NCBI RefSeq assembly: GCF_003050785.1
Contig: NZ_QAOH01000001.1
Location: 248,001 to 312,000 of the forward strand
Length of the DNA stretch: 64,000 nt
DNA from: Celeribacter persicus
GTDB lineage: Bacteria; Pseudomonadota; Alphaproteobacteria; Rhodobacterales; Rhodobacteraceae
Direction of reading: 5' to 3'
Shown: piece after piece, positions 8,409 to 17,715 of the stretch
Position numbering within the stretch: position 1 is the stretch's first letter
How the letters are laid out: every line of letters begins with the position of its first letter
Notes under the pieces: model-generated
What the model was told of the DNA's origin: nothing
The model's database searches: none
What the model saw: the letters and a program-made list of their open reading frames with translations, nothing else
Program-made: the position numbers and the translations under genes

Positions 8409-9743
8409 ATGGCGGACAGACCGGATTTCTTACTTCGGGGCGACAGAGCGCGGTTGTTTCCAAGTCTTGCGGACACCAGCCGGGAGGGGCGGATTACCTC
8501 CATTTTTCTCGCCCTTCTGCCACAAATCCCACATCTCGCACAGGAAATCTTCGCTACGGCAGGCCTTAGAATCGGACAACGTGCGCATATCGACTGTTTT
8601 ACGGAAATCGTTCTTCCCGGACAGGAGGATGGGCCACAGGATCGACCGGACGGCCTGATCCGTATTGCCACAGGCCGCACCGAATGGACCGCCCTCGTTG
8701 AGGCCAAGATCGGCAAAGCCAAAATCGACAGCGAACAGGTGCAGCGTTATGTCAGGCTCGCGCGACAAAACGGCATAGATGCCGTCATCACCATCTCCAA
8801 CGAATTCGTAGCCCGCGCCGATCATTCCCCCGCCGCAGTACCGAAAACCCTGTTGCGCAAAACCGATCTTTTTCATTGGTCCTGGACCTGGATCGCGACC
8901 GAATGCGAAATCCTTGCCCTGCAAAAAGCGGTGGACGATCCCGAACAGGCCTTTTTGCTGCGGGAATTCCTCACCTTTCTGTCCCATCCGGGAACCGGTG
9001 TGGAACGGGTGACCCAAATGGGACCACACTGGAAAGATCTGATCCAGAAAGTCTCGCATCAGGGCAGCCTGACCCGTAGCCTGCCGGAGGTGGAAGAGGC
9101 CGTTGGGAGCTGGTTCGAGGAAATCCGCGATCTCACATTGCAACTGTCGCGCCATGTCGGGCAAAGCGTCGACACTGTGATAGAGCGCAAGCTCAAGGAC
9201 GATCCTATCGCCCGCCTCAAAGCGGGGATCGCCGATCTGGCCGAAAGCCAATGCCTCACCGCCAGTTTCCGGATCCCCGACGCCGCCGCCAATCTCGATG
9301 TGACCGCCGATCTGGCCCGCAAGACCCTGAGCGCAGGCATGCGCCTCAAAGCGCCGGGGGATCGGAAATCCACCAAAGCGAGGGTCAACTGGCTATTGCG
9401 CATGATCCGAGAGGACGATCCACGCCTTTGGGTGCGGGCCCACTGGCCCGGTCGCACACCCCCAACCGCGCAGCAACTCACCCTGCTGCGCGCCCGCCCA
9501 GAAGCGCTTCAGCCCGACACCAGCGATGCGGCCCCGCATATGTTCGAGGTCATTCTACTGGAAGAGTGCGCCAAAAGGTTCGCGGGACGCCGGACCTTTA
9601 TCGAAGACCTCGAACGCATCGTGCCGGAGTTCTACAATATCGTCGGACAAAACCTTCGCGACTGGCGCCCGGCACCGCCGAAACCCGTCGCGAAGCAGGA
9701 GGAGTTTCCAGAGGAGAGCACAGCCCCGGAACCAGAGACGTGA
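8409..9743 (+). CDS. orphan protein with a PD-(D/E)XK-like nuclease motif
   Basis: A 444-residue soluble protein of unknown role. The N-terminal ~130 residues carry a pattern typical of PD-(D/E)XK nucleases: an early acidic residue (E26, in SREGRIT), D81 in RPDG, then E98-x-K100 in LVEAKIG, followed by a Q110/Y114 helix (EQVQRYVRLAR). The middle (about 200-270) is helical, and the C-terminal half has a mixed fold I do not recognise, ending in a Pro/Glu-rich tail. GGGAGGAG precedes the ATG. It is bounded by the lysC terminator and a gap before ptsP, so it is probably its own transcription unit. It could be a defence or DNA-repair nuclease, or a degenerate nuclease fold used for binding. Confidence 0.75.
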   Translation: MADRPDFLLRGDRARLFPSLADTSREGRITSIFLALLPQIPHLAQEIFATAGLRIGQRAHIDCFTEIVLPGQEDGPQDRPDGLIRIATGRTEWTALVEAKIGKAKIDSEQVQRYVRLARQNGIDAVITISNEFVARADHSPAAVPKTLLRKTDLFHWSWTWIATECEILALQKAVDDPEQAFLLREFLTFLSHPGTGVERVTQMGPHWKDLIQKVSHQGSLTRSLPEVEEAVGSWFEEIRDLTLQLSRHVGQSVDTVIERKLKDDPIARLKAGIADLAESQCLTASFRIPDAAANLDVTADLARKTLSAGMRLKAPGDRKSTKARVNWLLRMIREDDPRLWVRAHWPGRTPPTAQQLTLLRARPEALQPDTSDAAPHMFEVILLEECAKRFAGRRTFIEDLERIVPEFYNIVGQNLRDWRPAPPKPVAKQEEFPEESTAPEPET

Positions 9744-9789
9744 GGCTTTTTTGAATTTTTCAATAAGACGCGGATGCCATCAACACCAG

Positions 9790-9814
9790 GAGAACGAAAA
9801 GCGCGTTCTCTTCT
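9790..9814 (+). terminator. weak hairpin after the nuclease-like gene
   Basis: GAGAACG pairs perfectly with CGTTCTC across a 7-base loop and is followed by a short T/C run. It lies about 45 bases past the stop codon at 9743. Confidence 0.35.
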
Positions 9815-10036
9815 GCAATCATACGTCCCGACCGGATCGGCAAAACCGGCGGGAAAACCACCCATGCGGCGGATTTTCTGCACCTGCACAGACAACTCCC
9901 GGATTTTTCTGCACTTTTTCCACGCAAATTCCGGCTCACTACGCCCGCAGAGGTTGATTTTCTCTGGGCAATCCCCACATCTGTGCTCTAAAGAAAACGA
10001 CGCCCAAACAAGGCGCGCGAGAGGACCGGCGGGGAC

Positions 10037-12289
10037 ATGCCAAACAATATGGAGAGCGAAAGCCGGAAACTTCTGGGCCGGCTCAGGGATACTCTGGCAG
10101 AGGATAGTGCCGGGCAGGCACGCCTCGATCGTATCACCAATCTCATCGCCGACAGCATGCAGACAGAAGTCTGCTCGATCTACCTGTTCCGCGACAAGGA
10201 CACGCTCGAACTTTGTGCCACCGAGGGCCTGAAAGCCGAAGCCGTGCACAAAACCCGGATGCGGATCGGCGAAGGGCTTGTGGGCCGCGTCGCCCGCACC
10301 CGCAACATGGTCAACACCGCCGATGCCCCTTCCGAGCCAGGCTTTCGCTATATGCCGGAGACCGGCGAAGAGATTTACTCAAGCTTCCTCGGCCTTCCGA
10401 TTCAGCGATTGGGCGAGATCCTCGGCGTGCTCGTCGTGCAATCCAAAACCGCCCGCGCCTTCACCGGTGACGAGGTCTATGCCCTCGAAGTGGTCGCCAT
10501 GGTGCTGGCCGAAATGACCGAGTTGGGCGCCTTTGTCGGCGATGAGGGCGGCATGGGCGCGCTGCACAAACATCCCGTCATGTTTCGCGGTGCGACGGGT
10601 CAGGAAGGCGTGACGGAAGGGCATGTCTATCTGCACGAACCGCGTGTGGTGGTCACCAACCCCGTCGCCGACGACCCGGAGGCCGAATCGCAGCGCCTGC
10701 GCGAAGCGGTGGACAAGCTGCGGATCTCCGTCGACGGCATGCTGGCCAATGTCGAACCCTCCGACAAGGATCAGCGCGAGGTGCTTGAGGCCTATCGCAT
10801 GTTCGCCAATTCCCGTGGCTGGATGCGCCGCATGGAAGAGGACATCCAGCGCGGCCTCTCCGCCGAAGCCGCCGTGGAAAAGGAACAGAGTATCGCGCGC
10901 GCGCGTTTGGCGACCGTGCCCGATCCTTACATGCGCGAGCGTCTGCACGATCTCGACGACTTGTCGAACCGGCTTCTGCGCATCCTGACCGGTCAGGGCA
11001 AGGAAACCGGTGCCGAGATGCCGGAGAACCCCATTCTGGTGGCGCGCAACATCGGGCCGGGCGAGCTTCTGGACTATGGCAAGGACCTCAAGGGGATTGT
11101 ACTGGAACAGGGCTCTGTCGGCTCGCATGCCGCCGTGGTGGCCCGCGCCTGGGCGATCCCGCTGGTCATTCATGCCGAGGGGATTACCACCAAGGCGCTC
11201 AACGGCGATGCGATCCTGGTCGATGGCGATCAGGGCGTGGTACATCTGCGGCCGGAAGACACCGTAGCCACCGCCTTCCGCGACAAGATCGCGATGCAGG
11301 CCGAAGCACAGAAACGCTACGCCGGGCTCGTGGGACTTCCGGCGCAAACTCTTTGCGGCAAGCATATTGCGCTGCACATGAACGCAGGCCTCATGGCCGA
11401 CCTGCCGTCGCTCGCCACTTCGGGGGCCGAGGGGGTCGGACTGTTTCGCACCGAATTGCAGTTCCTGATCCGCAACAAGGTGCCCCGGCGCGGCGATCTC
11501 GCCTCGCTTTACGCCCGCGTGATGGATGCCGCGAAAGGCAAGCGCGTGGTGTTCCGCACGCTCGACATCGGTTCCGATAAAGTGCTTCCCTACATGAAGC
11601 CGCAGGAAGAACCCAACCCGGCGATGGGCTGGCGTGCGATCCGTGTGGGCCTCGACCGGGGCGGCGTGATGCGCATGCAGTTGCAGGCCCTCATCCGTGC
11701 CTCGGCGGGCCGTCCGCTGACCATCATGTTCCCCTTCGTCGCACAGTTCGACGAATTCCGCGACGCCAAGGCCATGCTCGACGCCGTGCTCGAAAGCGAA
11801 AGTCGGCTCGGTCATGTCCTGCCAGCCTCGCTTGAGGTCGGGGCGATGCTGGAAACCCCGTCACTGGCCTTTGCGCCCGACCGGTTCTTCGAGGAAACCG
11901 ATTTTATCTCCATAGGCGGCAACGATCTCAAACAATTCTTTTTCGCCGCCGACCGGGAAAACGAGCGGGTGCGCAAGCGCTATGACACGCTGAACTATTC
12001 CTTCCTGAGCTTTATCCGCCAGATCGTCACCCGCTGCGATACGTTCCACACGCCGGTGTCCTTCTGCGGTGAAGATGCCGGGCGTCCTCTGGAGTCGGTG
12101 GCACTGGCTGCCATGGGCGTGCGCACCCTGTCGATGCGTCCGGCTTCGATCGGTCCGGTGAAGGCAATGCTGCGGCGGCTCGATCTCGACGAGGTGGCCG
12201 CAGTGATCGACAAAGCGGCGGCGGAAGGCGCGCAATCCGTGCGTCCGGCGCTTTCGGAGCATCTGGCGGAGCGTGGGTTCGTCACCTGA
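10037..12289 (+). CDS. ptsP: phosphoenolpyruvate-protein phosphotransferase, EI-Ntr
   Basis: The first enzyme of the nitrogen PTS. It takes phosphate from PEP and passes it to NPr and then EIIA-Ntr, a regulatory relay rather than a sugar uptake system. The 750-residue product has the expected order: GAF domain (about 20-165), HPr-interacting helical region, swivelling phospho-histidine domain with GSHAAVVAR (His364), and a C-terminal PEP-binding TIM barrel with Cys677 in SFCGEDAGRP. The first ATG is used; a second Met four codons on is possible. The other PTS-Ntr genes are not nearby. Confidence 0.95.
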   Translation: MPNNMESESRKLLGRLRDTLAEDSAGQARLDRITNLIADSMQTEVCSIYLFRDKDTLELCATEGLKAEAVHKTRMRIGEGLVGRVARTRNMVNTADAPSEPGFRYMPETGEEIYSSFLGLPIQRLGEILGVLVVQSKTARAFTGDEVYALEVVAMVLAEMTELGAFVGDEGGMGALHKHPVMFRGATGQEGVTEGHVYLHEPRVVVTNPVADDPEAESQRLREAVDKLRISVDGMLANVEPSDKDQREVLEAYRMFANSRGWMRRMEEDIQRGLSAEAAVEKEQSIARARLATVPDPYMRERLHDLDDLSNRLLRILTGQGKETGAEMPENPILVARNIGPGELLDYGKDLKGIVLEQGSVGSHAAVVARAWAIPLVIHAEGITTKALNGDAILVDGDQGVVHLRPEDTVATAFRDKIAMQAEAQKRYAGLVGLPAQTLCGKHIALHMNAGLMADLPSLATSGAEGVGLFRTELQFLIRNKVPRRGDLASLYARVMDAAKGKRVVFRTLDIGSDKVLPYMKPQEEPNPAMGWRAIRVGLDRGGVMRMQLQALIRASAGRPLTIMFPFVAQFDEFRDAKAMLDAVLESESRLGHVLPASLEVGAMLETPSLAFAPDRFFEETDFISIGGNDLKQFFFAADRENERVRKRYDTLNYSFLSFIRQIVTRCDTFHTPVSFCGEDAGRPLESVALAAMGVRTLSMRPASIGPVKAMLRRLDLDEVAAVIDKAAAEGAQSVRPALSEHLAERGFVT

Positions 12290-12301
12290 GGACGCGCAAC
12301 T

Positions 12302-12321
12302 ACGCGTTAAGGTTAACGCGT
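12302..12321. promoter_or_regulatory. 20-base near-perfect palindrome between ptsP and the EcsC-like gene
   Basis: ACGCGTTAA-GG-TTAACGCGT has two perfect 9-base arms separated by two bases. The spacing is too short for an RNA hairpin loop and no T-run follows, so it looks like a dimeric protein-binding site or methylation-related sequence rather than a terminator. It lies between the stops of two convergent genes, where promoters are not expected. Confidence 0.4.
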
Positions 12322-12355
12322 GAGAAAGCGACACAAGGCGGGCGCAGGACGCACC

Positions 12356-13126
12356 TCAGCGCTTCATCTCGACCCGTAGCATCTCTTTCAGTTCATCAAA
12401 CGCCAGATCGCTGTCCTCGGCCATCCTCAGCATACCAAAGCTCACATGGGCCATGTCCTGATAATAAGCGGTATAGGCGTAATTCGTCGCCGCACCTGCC
12501 ACGGCCCCCAGCACTGGCACCGTCTGGGCCGCGAGTTTCTGGCCCAGAACCACGGAGAAGCGCGGCGCGACACGGGCGATGATGCCGTTGAGCGTCGCCC
12601 CGGTCAGGGTCGTGCGTGCCGCAAGGAATCCGAGATCGGCACCATCATCCTTCTCCAGCGGTCCGGCGGCAGCAAAGACCTGGATACAGGCCTTGCGCAC
12701 ATCCTCGCGGTCGGGATCAAACCCGTGTTCTTCGGCCACGATCTGAATCGCATGGAGCAGCACGGTTGTGGTCACAGGGAGTTCCGCGAGAGCGGTCGGC
12801 AAACCCCCTGCTCCGCCCAGCGCGCCGAGACCCGAGGTCATGGCCCGCGACAGCCAAGTGTTCCCCCTGACATTGCGTCGCCCGCGCGAAGCCCCGTCGA
12901 AGGCCAGTTCCAGAGCCGACATCGTGGCGCTTTCCAACTGCCCACGCACCGGCCCCGGCAGCTTGTTGAACAATCCGTCGGCCGTACCGCCCACCATGTT
13001 CAAAAGCTGCATTCCCGGGTGATTGGCGCGCTTGAGACGGCGCGCAAGCGCACGGATCGCCTCCGGTGTGGGCGCTTGCAGCACCGCATGGGTGCCATCT
13101 GTGAGGGGCGGCAATTCTTTCATCAT
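12356..13126 (-). CDS. EcsC family protein
   Basis: A 256-residue protein with the EcsC-like pattern: an Ala/Gly-rich helical core, glycine-rich GALGGAGGLPTALAELPVTT followed by an ALLHAIQ-like helix, EHGFDP, and a C-terminal GAVAGAATNYAYTAYYQDMAH. The hydrophobic stretches suggest membrane association. EcsC was named from a Bacillus ABC transporter locus, but the biochemical role of the family is not settled. Its start lies 15 bases downstream of the stop of the acetyltransferase gene, so the two are probably co-transcribed. Confidence 0.85.
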   Translation of the reverse strand: MMKELPPLTDGTHAVLQAPTPEAIRALARRLKRANHPGMQLLNMVGGTADGLFNKLPGPVRGQLESATMSALELAFDGASRGRRNVRGNTWLSRAMTSGLGALGGAGGLPTALAELPVTTTVLLHAIQIVAEEHGFDPDREDVRKACIQVFAAAGPLEKDDGADLGFLAARTTLTGATLNGIIARVAPRFSVVLGQKLAAQTVPVLGAVAGAATNYAYTAYYQDMAHVSFGMLRMAEDSDLAFDELKEMLRVEMKR

Positions 13127-13141
13127 GCCTGTTATCTGGTG

Positions 13142-13633
13142 TCAGATGTCCTTATGGACAAGCCCCTCGACCCCATCCCATGCGCCGGGACGCAAGGCGA
13201 TGCCCAGAACCCGGTCAGGGTTGGTCGGAGGCGGCATCTGCACATGGTCGAGCTTTTCAAACCCGAAACGGCTGTAATACGGCGCATCGCCTACCAGCAT
13301 CACCCGGTCCCAGCCAAGCCGCACGGCCTCGGCCATCGCCTCGGTCATCAGCATCCCGCCAAGCCCCTCGCCCTGACGGGTCGGGTGGACGGCAATCGGC
13401 CCAAGCAAAAGCGCGCGGTGCTCCCCCGCTCCGATGCGGATCGGCCAGAATCGGATTGCGGCAGCGAGCACCCCCTCTTCGTCCCGTGCAATCAGGCAGA
13501 GATCCTGCACCTTGGGCACGCCATCGCGCAGACGATAGGAAGACAAAAGCTCGCGCCCCGGTGCAAAACAGGTGTCATAGAGGGCTTCGACCTCCCACCA
13601 ATCCTCAGCCGTTTCCACGTCGAGCTTGTACAC
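13142..13633 (-). CDS. GNAT family N-acetyltransferase
   Basis: A 163-residue acetyl-CoA-dependent acetyltransferase. The acetyl-CoA pyrophosphate loop is HPTRQGEGLGGML, preceded by the LLLGPIAV strand and followed by VMLVGDAPYYSRFGFE, the C-terminal strand-helix typical of the YhbS-like subgroup. The acceptor is unknown. A GTG start is used with GAGGCGG just upstream. It is the promoter-proximal gene of a two-gene leftward unit with the EcsC-like gene and is divergent from the flavin reductase-like gene. Confidence 0.88.
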   Translation of the reverse strand: MYKLDVETAEDWWEVEALYDTCFAPGRELLSSYRLRDGVPKVQDLCLIARDEEGVLAAAIRFWPIRIGAGEHRALLLGPIAVHPTRQGEGLGGMLMTEAMAEAVRLGWDRVMLVGDAPYYSRFGFEKLDHVQMPPPTNPDRVLGIALRPGAWDGVEGLVHKDI

Positions 13634-13740
13634 GTCCGCCTCATTTCACTCCGCATGCTGTACAGCACGCCGGTTTTGCTCGAAATCCTGCTAGCATGGC
13701 TCTAAATCAGGAGCAACGCGAAGAAGAGGACCACCCCACG

Positions 13741-14325
13741 ATGTTCTACCGCCCCGAAGACGGCCATGGCCTGCCGCATAATCCGTTCAACGCCATCGTG
13801 TCGCCGCGCCCCATCGGCTGGATTTCGACGCGTTCCGCCTCCGGGCACGAAAACCTCGCGCCTTATTCGTTTTTCAACGCGGTCGCCTATGTGCCTCCTC
13901 AGGTGATGTTTGCTTCCATCGGCTCGAAAGACACGCTGCGCAATCTGCGTGAGACCGGCGAATTCTGTGTCAATCTGGTGGGCGCAAACCAGATCGCGGT
14001 GATGAACGCCTCTTCCGAGATGCTGGATTTCGAGGAAGACGAGTTCACCCATTCCGGCGCGCTCCGCGCCCCCTGCCGTGTGATCGGATGCTCCCGCGTC
14101 GAGGACGCCCCTGCCTCGCTTGAATGCAAGGTGACCCAGATCCTGCGGCTGGAAGGCAAGGACAACCACGCGGTGTTCGGCGAGGTCGTGGGCATCCATA
14201 TCCGCGAGGATTGCGTTGTGGATGGGCGGTTCGACGTGGTGAAGGCGCGAATGCTCTCGCGTCTTGGCTATCGCGATTATGCCGAAGTCAAAGAGGTGTT
14301 CGAACTGACCCGTCCGAATGATTGA
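13741..14325 (+). CDS. flavin reductase-like FMN-binding protein
   Basis: A 194-residue protein of the flavin reductase-like domain family. It starts MFYRPEDGHGLPHNPF, followed by SPRPIGWISTRS (the FMN-phosphate-binding region), NLAPYSFFNAVAYVPP and a TGEFCVN segment. Such proteins bind FMN and reduce it, or act as partners of monooxygenases; the partner is not nearby. The ATG at 13741 matches the family start; an ATG at 13696 would add 15 charged residues and cannot be excluded. Confidence 0.88.
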   Translation: MFYRPEDGHGLPHNPFNAIVSPRPIGWISTRSASGHENLAPYSFFNAVAYVPPQVMFASIGSKDTLRNLRETGEFCVNLVGANQIAVMNASSEMLDFEEDEFTHSGALRAPCRVIGCSRVEDAPASLECKVTQILRLEGKDNHAVFGEVVGIHIREDCVVDGRFDVVKARMLSRLGYRDYAEVKEVFELTRPND

Positions 14326-14357
14326 AACAGGCTGAGTATTTATCGCACAAAGGAAAC

Positions 14358-14384
14358 AAAAGGGGCCCCGCAGGCCCCTTTTCT
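14358..14384. terminator. bidirectional terminator between convergent genes
   Basis: AAAAGGGGCC / GGCCCCTTTT forms a perfect 10-base stem around CCGCA, with A- and T-runs on the two sides. It can serve both the flavin reductase-like gene and the leftward SulP gene. Confidence 0.9.
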
Positions 14385-14399
14385 ATATCACATTTCCCT

Positions 14400-16010
14400 T
14401 TAATGCCCCGCGCCCAGAACCCCGGTGCGCACCGAATAGTCGGTCGCAATCTCGTAATCCGGGTCATCATCGCTGTCGATCATCAGGTGGCCCGCATTCT
14501 TCAAAAGCCGGTGGCAGTCGCGTGACAGATGGCGGAGCTGAATCTCCTTGCCCTTCGCCTCGTATTTCGCCGCAAGGCTTTCGATGGCATTGAGCGCGGA
14601 CTGATCGGCCACACGGCTGTCGCCAAAGTCCACGATCACCGTCGACGGGTCGGAGGCCGGGTCGAACATCTCAAGGAAACCTTCTACGGAGCCAAAGAAC
14701 AGCGGGCCTTGGATTTGATAGACCTTCGCCCCTTCCGGCGTCTCGTAGGTTTTTGCGTGAATGCGCGAAGCATTCTGCCACGCGTAAGCCAGCGCGGAGA
14801 CGATCACACCGACGACCACGGCCACGGCGAGGTCCTCAAACACGGTGACAACGGTCACCAGAACGATAACGAAAGCATCCACACGCGGCACCTTGCGCAT
14901 CACGTTGAACGAGTTCCACGCAAACGTGCCGATGACGACCATGAACATGACGCCCACCAGAGCCGCAAGCGGGATCTGTTCGATCAGCGGCGAAGCCACA
15001 ACGATGAACAAGAGCAGGAAAAGCGCCGCCGCGATACCGGCAAGACGCGTGCGCCCGCCAGATTTCACATTGATCATCGACTGGCCGATCATAGCACAGC
15101 CGCCCATGCCGCCGAAGAAACCGGTGACCACATTGGCCGTCCCCTGCGCGACGCATTCCTGCGACACGCCACCCCGCTCACCCTTGATCTCGCCCACAAG
15201 GTTGAGGGTCAGAAGGCTCTCGATCAGCCCCACGGCAGCGGCGATCAACGCGTAGGGGAAGATGATTTTGAGCGTGGCAAGAAAGCTGTCCATGCTCTCG
15301 AACATCGGCACGGCAGGGATATGGAACTGCGGCAACCCGCCCTTGATCGTCGCCATGTCGCCCACGCGCGGCACGTCGATGCCAAAGAAGATGACGACAC
15401 CGGCGGTCACAAGGATGCCCGCCAGCGGTGCCGGGATGATATTGGTGACTTTCGGCAGAAAATACACCACCGCCATGGTCAGCCCCACAAGCCCCAGCAT
15501 GATCACAAGCGGCAGACCGGACATGTAATGATCCGTCCCCGGTTCCTTGAATTGCGTGAGCTGGGCAAGGAAGATCACGATGGCCAACCCGTTCACAAAC
15601 CCAAGCATCACAGGATGTGGCACGAGACGGATGAATTTACCGAGACGGAAAATCCCAGCGAGGATTTGCAGGATGCCCATGAGCACCACGGTCGCGAACA
15701 AATACTCGACCCCATGCTCGGCCACGAGACTCACCAGCACCACGGCAATCGCCCCGGTCGCCCCGGAAATCATTCCTGGACGACCGCCGATCAACGCTGT
15801 GATCAACCCCATAAGGAAAGCGGCATAAAGCCCGACAAGCGGGTTCACCCCGGCGACAAAAGCGAAAGCCACCGCCTCGGGCACCAGCGCCAGCGCGACG
15901 GTGAGACCGGAGAGCAGATCGGTTTTGATCTGCCTCGGCGTCAGCGGATAGGAGGGCGAGGAGGTAATGGAGAGGTTCTTCGCAAAACTTGCGAGCGCGG
16001 ATTGGATCAC
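14400..16010 (-). CDS. SulP family inorganic anion transporter with STAS domain
   Basis: A 536-residue inner-membrane transporter. It has about 12-14 hydrophobic helices (residues ~25-430), the SulP signature region GLTVALALVPEAVAFAFVAG, the GGMGGCAMIGQSMIN segment and a C-terminal cytosolic STAS domain (about 440-520, TVIVDFGDSRVADQSALNA). Family members carry sulfate, bicarbonate or dicarboxylates; the substrate is not clear here. The GTG at 16010 with GGGGGAC upstream is the best start: the frame stays open far upstream, but those residues are not transporter-like. It is divergent from mtnP. Confidence 0.9.
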   Translation of the reverse strand: MIQSALASFAKNLSITSSPSYPLTPRQIKTDLLSGLTVALALVPEAVAFAFVAGVNPLVGLYAAFLMGLITALIGGRPGMISGATGAIAVVLVSLVAEHGVEYLFATVVLMGILQILAGIFRLGKFIRLVPHPVMLGFVNGLAIVIFLAQLTQFKEPGTDHYMSGLPLVIMLGLVGLTMAVVYFLPKVTNIIPAPLAGILVTAGVVIFFGIDVPRVGDMATIKGGLPQFHIPAVPMFESMDSFLATLKIIFPYALIAAAVGLIESLLTLNLVGEIKGERGGVSQECVAQGTANVVTGFFGGMGGCAMIGQSMINVKSGGRTRLAGIAAALFLLLFIVVASPLIEQIPLAALVGVMFMVVIGTFAWNSFNVMRKVPRVDAFVIVLVTVVTVFEDLAVAVVVGVIVSALAYAWQNASRIHAKTYETPEGAKVYQIQGPLFFGSVEGFLEMFDPASDPSTVIVDFGDSRVADQSALNAIESLAAKYEAKGKEIQLRHLSRDCHRLLKNAGHLMIDSDDDPDYEIATDYSVRTGVLGAGH

Positions 16011-16184
16011 GGGTGTCCCCCAGATGTCAGGAATTGTGCGGTTGTGGGGTCTATAACGGCTTTGCTGCGCTTGCGAAAGCCTGTGTCTCTCAGTCCGTTC
16101 CGGACTGTTGCGCATTGCCCCTTGCGCCCCTTGCCGCATCACCGCAAGGTTGAGCCGACCAGCAAGGCGACGAAGGAGACGGGC

Positions 16185-17066
16185 ATGACGGAAAAACAGC
16201 GTGTAATCGGCGTGATGGGCGGTTCGGGCGTCTATGAGATCGACGGGCTGGAGGATGCCAGATGGCAGGCGGTCACGACCCCTTGGGGCGATCCCTCGGA
16301 CGCCTTGCTCACCGGCACGCTTGATGGCGTCAAAATGGTCTTTCTGCCGCGTCACGGGCGCGGCCATGTCCATTCGCCCTCCACCGTCAATTACCGCGCC
16401 AATATCGACGCGATGAAACAGATGGGGGTTACGGATCTTTTCTCTGTCTCCGCCGTCGGATCTTTCCGCGAAGAGATGGCCCCCGGCGATTTCGTCATCG
16501 TCGATCAGTTCATCGACCGGACCTTCGCGCGCGAAAAGAGCTTCTTCGGCACCGGCTGCGTCGCGCATGTCTCTGTCGCCCATCCGGTCTGCGAACGCCT
16601 GTCGGGAATTGCCTATGAAGCGGCGCGCGCGACGGGCGTCACGGTCCATATGGGCGGCACCTATCTTGCCATGGAAGGCCCGCAGTTCTCCTCCATGGCC
16701 GAGAGCAAGATGTATCGGGATTGGGGTTGCGACGTGATCGGCATGACCAATATGCCGGAGGCGAAACTCGCCCGCGAGGCGGAGATTTGCTACGCTTCCA
16801 TCGCCATGGTCACCGATTACGACAGCTGGCACCCGGATCACGGCGCGGTGCAGATCACCGACATTCTCGCAACGCTCAAGGCCAATACGGCCCATGCCAA
16901 ATCCCTCGTCGCCGCCCTGCCCGGGCTATTGGGCAGCACTTTTGAACCCTGCCCCTTCGGCTGCGACCGGGCGCTTGAGTATGCGATCATGACCGCACCC
17001 GAGAAACGCGATCCGGCATTGGTCGAGAAACTCTCGACCGTCGCGGGTCGCGTTCTGAAAGGATAA
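16185..17066 (+). CDS. mtnP: S-methyl-5'-thioadenosine phosphorylase
   Basis: Splits methylthioadenosine with phosphate into adenine and 5-methylthioribose-1-phosphate, which are recycled to AMP and methionine. The 293-residue enzyme has GGSGVY near the N-terminus, the phosphate-binding LPRHGRGHVHSP, TYLAMEGPQFSS, and GMTNMPEAKLAREAEICYA with VTDYDSW. GAAGGAGAC lies 6 bases before the ATG. It heads an operon with a LysE-type exporter and apt, which uses the adenine released. Confidence 0.95.
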   Translation: MTEKQRVIGVMGGSGVYEIDGLEDARWQAVTTPWGDPSDALLTGTLDGVKMVFLPRHGRGHVHSPSTVNYRANIDAMKQMGVTDLFSVSAVGSFREEMAPGDFVIVDQFIDRTFAREKSFFGTGCVAHVSVAHPVCERLSGIAYEAARATGVTVHMGGTYLAMEGPQFSSMAESKMYRDWGCDVIGMTNMPEAKLAREAEICYASIAMVTDYDSWHPDHGAVQITDILATLKANTAHAKSLVAALPGLLGSTFEPCPFGCDRALEYAIMTAPEKRDPALVEKLSTVAGRVLKG

Positions 17067-17069
17067 CAT

Positions 17070-17699
17070 ATGCCCTTCGAACTCTGGCTGGCCTTTGTCG
17101 CCGCCTCCACCGCCTTGCTGATGATCCCCGGCCCGACGATTCTCCTGGTCCTGTCCTACGCGCTGACCCAGGGTAAACGCGTCGCTGTCGCCACGGCATT
17201 CGGTGTTGCCTTGGGCGATTTCATCGCCATGACCGCCTCTCTTCTGGGCCTCGGCGCGCTTGTGATGACCTCAGCAACCGCTTTCACCGCCCTCAAATGG
17301 GTCGGTGCCGTCTATCTCTTCTACCTCGGCTTCAAAATGCTGAAATCCGCCCCCCACGCAGCACTCGGCACTGTCGAACAGATGGGCCATGTCAGCTCGA
17401 AACAGGTGTTCACGCACGCCGCCGCGGTCACGGCACTCAACCCGAAATCCATCGGCTTCTTCATCGCCTTCGTGCCGCAGTTCATCACGCCGGGCGCACC
17501 CATCGCCCCTCAGTTCACCGTGCTGATCGCGACCTTCGTCGGCCTTGCCACCCTCAATGCGCTGGCCTATGCGCTCCTCGCCAATCGTATGCGCCAACGC
17601 ATCCAGCGTCCGCGCGTGCTGCGCAACATGACACGGGCAGGCGGTATCGCACTCATCGGCATGGGCGCTCTGACCGCAACGCTCCGCCGCGCCGCCTGA
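17070..17699 (+). CDS. LysE family translocator
   Basis: A 209-residue inner-membrane protein with five or six hydrophobic helices and the family N-terminus ([17 protein letters not shown]), plus [15 protein letters not shown] in the middle. The LysE/RhtB superfamily exports amino acids and related small solutes. It starts three bases after the mtnP stop and is followed by apt, so it is translated with the adenine-salvage genes. Its substrate is unknown; export of a product or overflow metabolite of this pathway is only an inference. Confidence 0.9.
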   Translation: MPFELWLAFVAASTALLMIPGPTILLVLSYALTQGKRVAVATAFGVALGDFIAMTASLLGLGALVMTSATAFTALKWVGAVYLFYLGFKMLKSAPHAALGTVEQMGHVSSKQVFTHAAAVTALNPKSIGFFIAFVPQFITPGAPIAPQFTVLIATFVGLATLNALAYALLANRMRQRIQRPRVLRNMTRAGGIALIGMGALTATLRRAA

Positions 17700-17715
17700 C
17701 AGAAAGAGACAGACC

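Noticed and set aside
14529-16184. Long forward frame upstream of and in frame with mtnP
   Set aside because: It is antisense to the SulP transporter; mtnP has a good start and ribosome binding site at 16185.
16011-16895. N-terminal extension of the SulP frame over mtnP
   Set aside because: Its residues are not transporter-like and lie antisense to mtnP; the GTG at 16010 is a better start.
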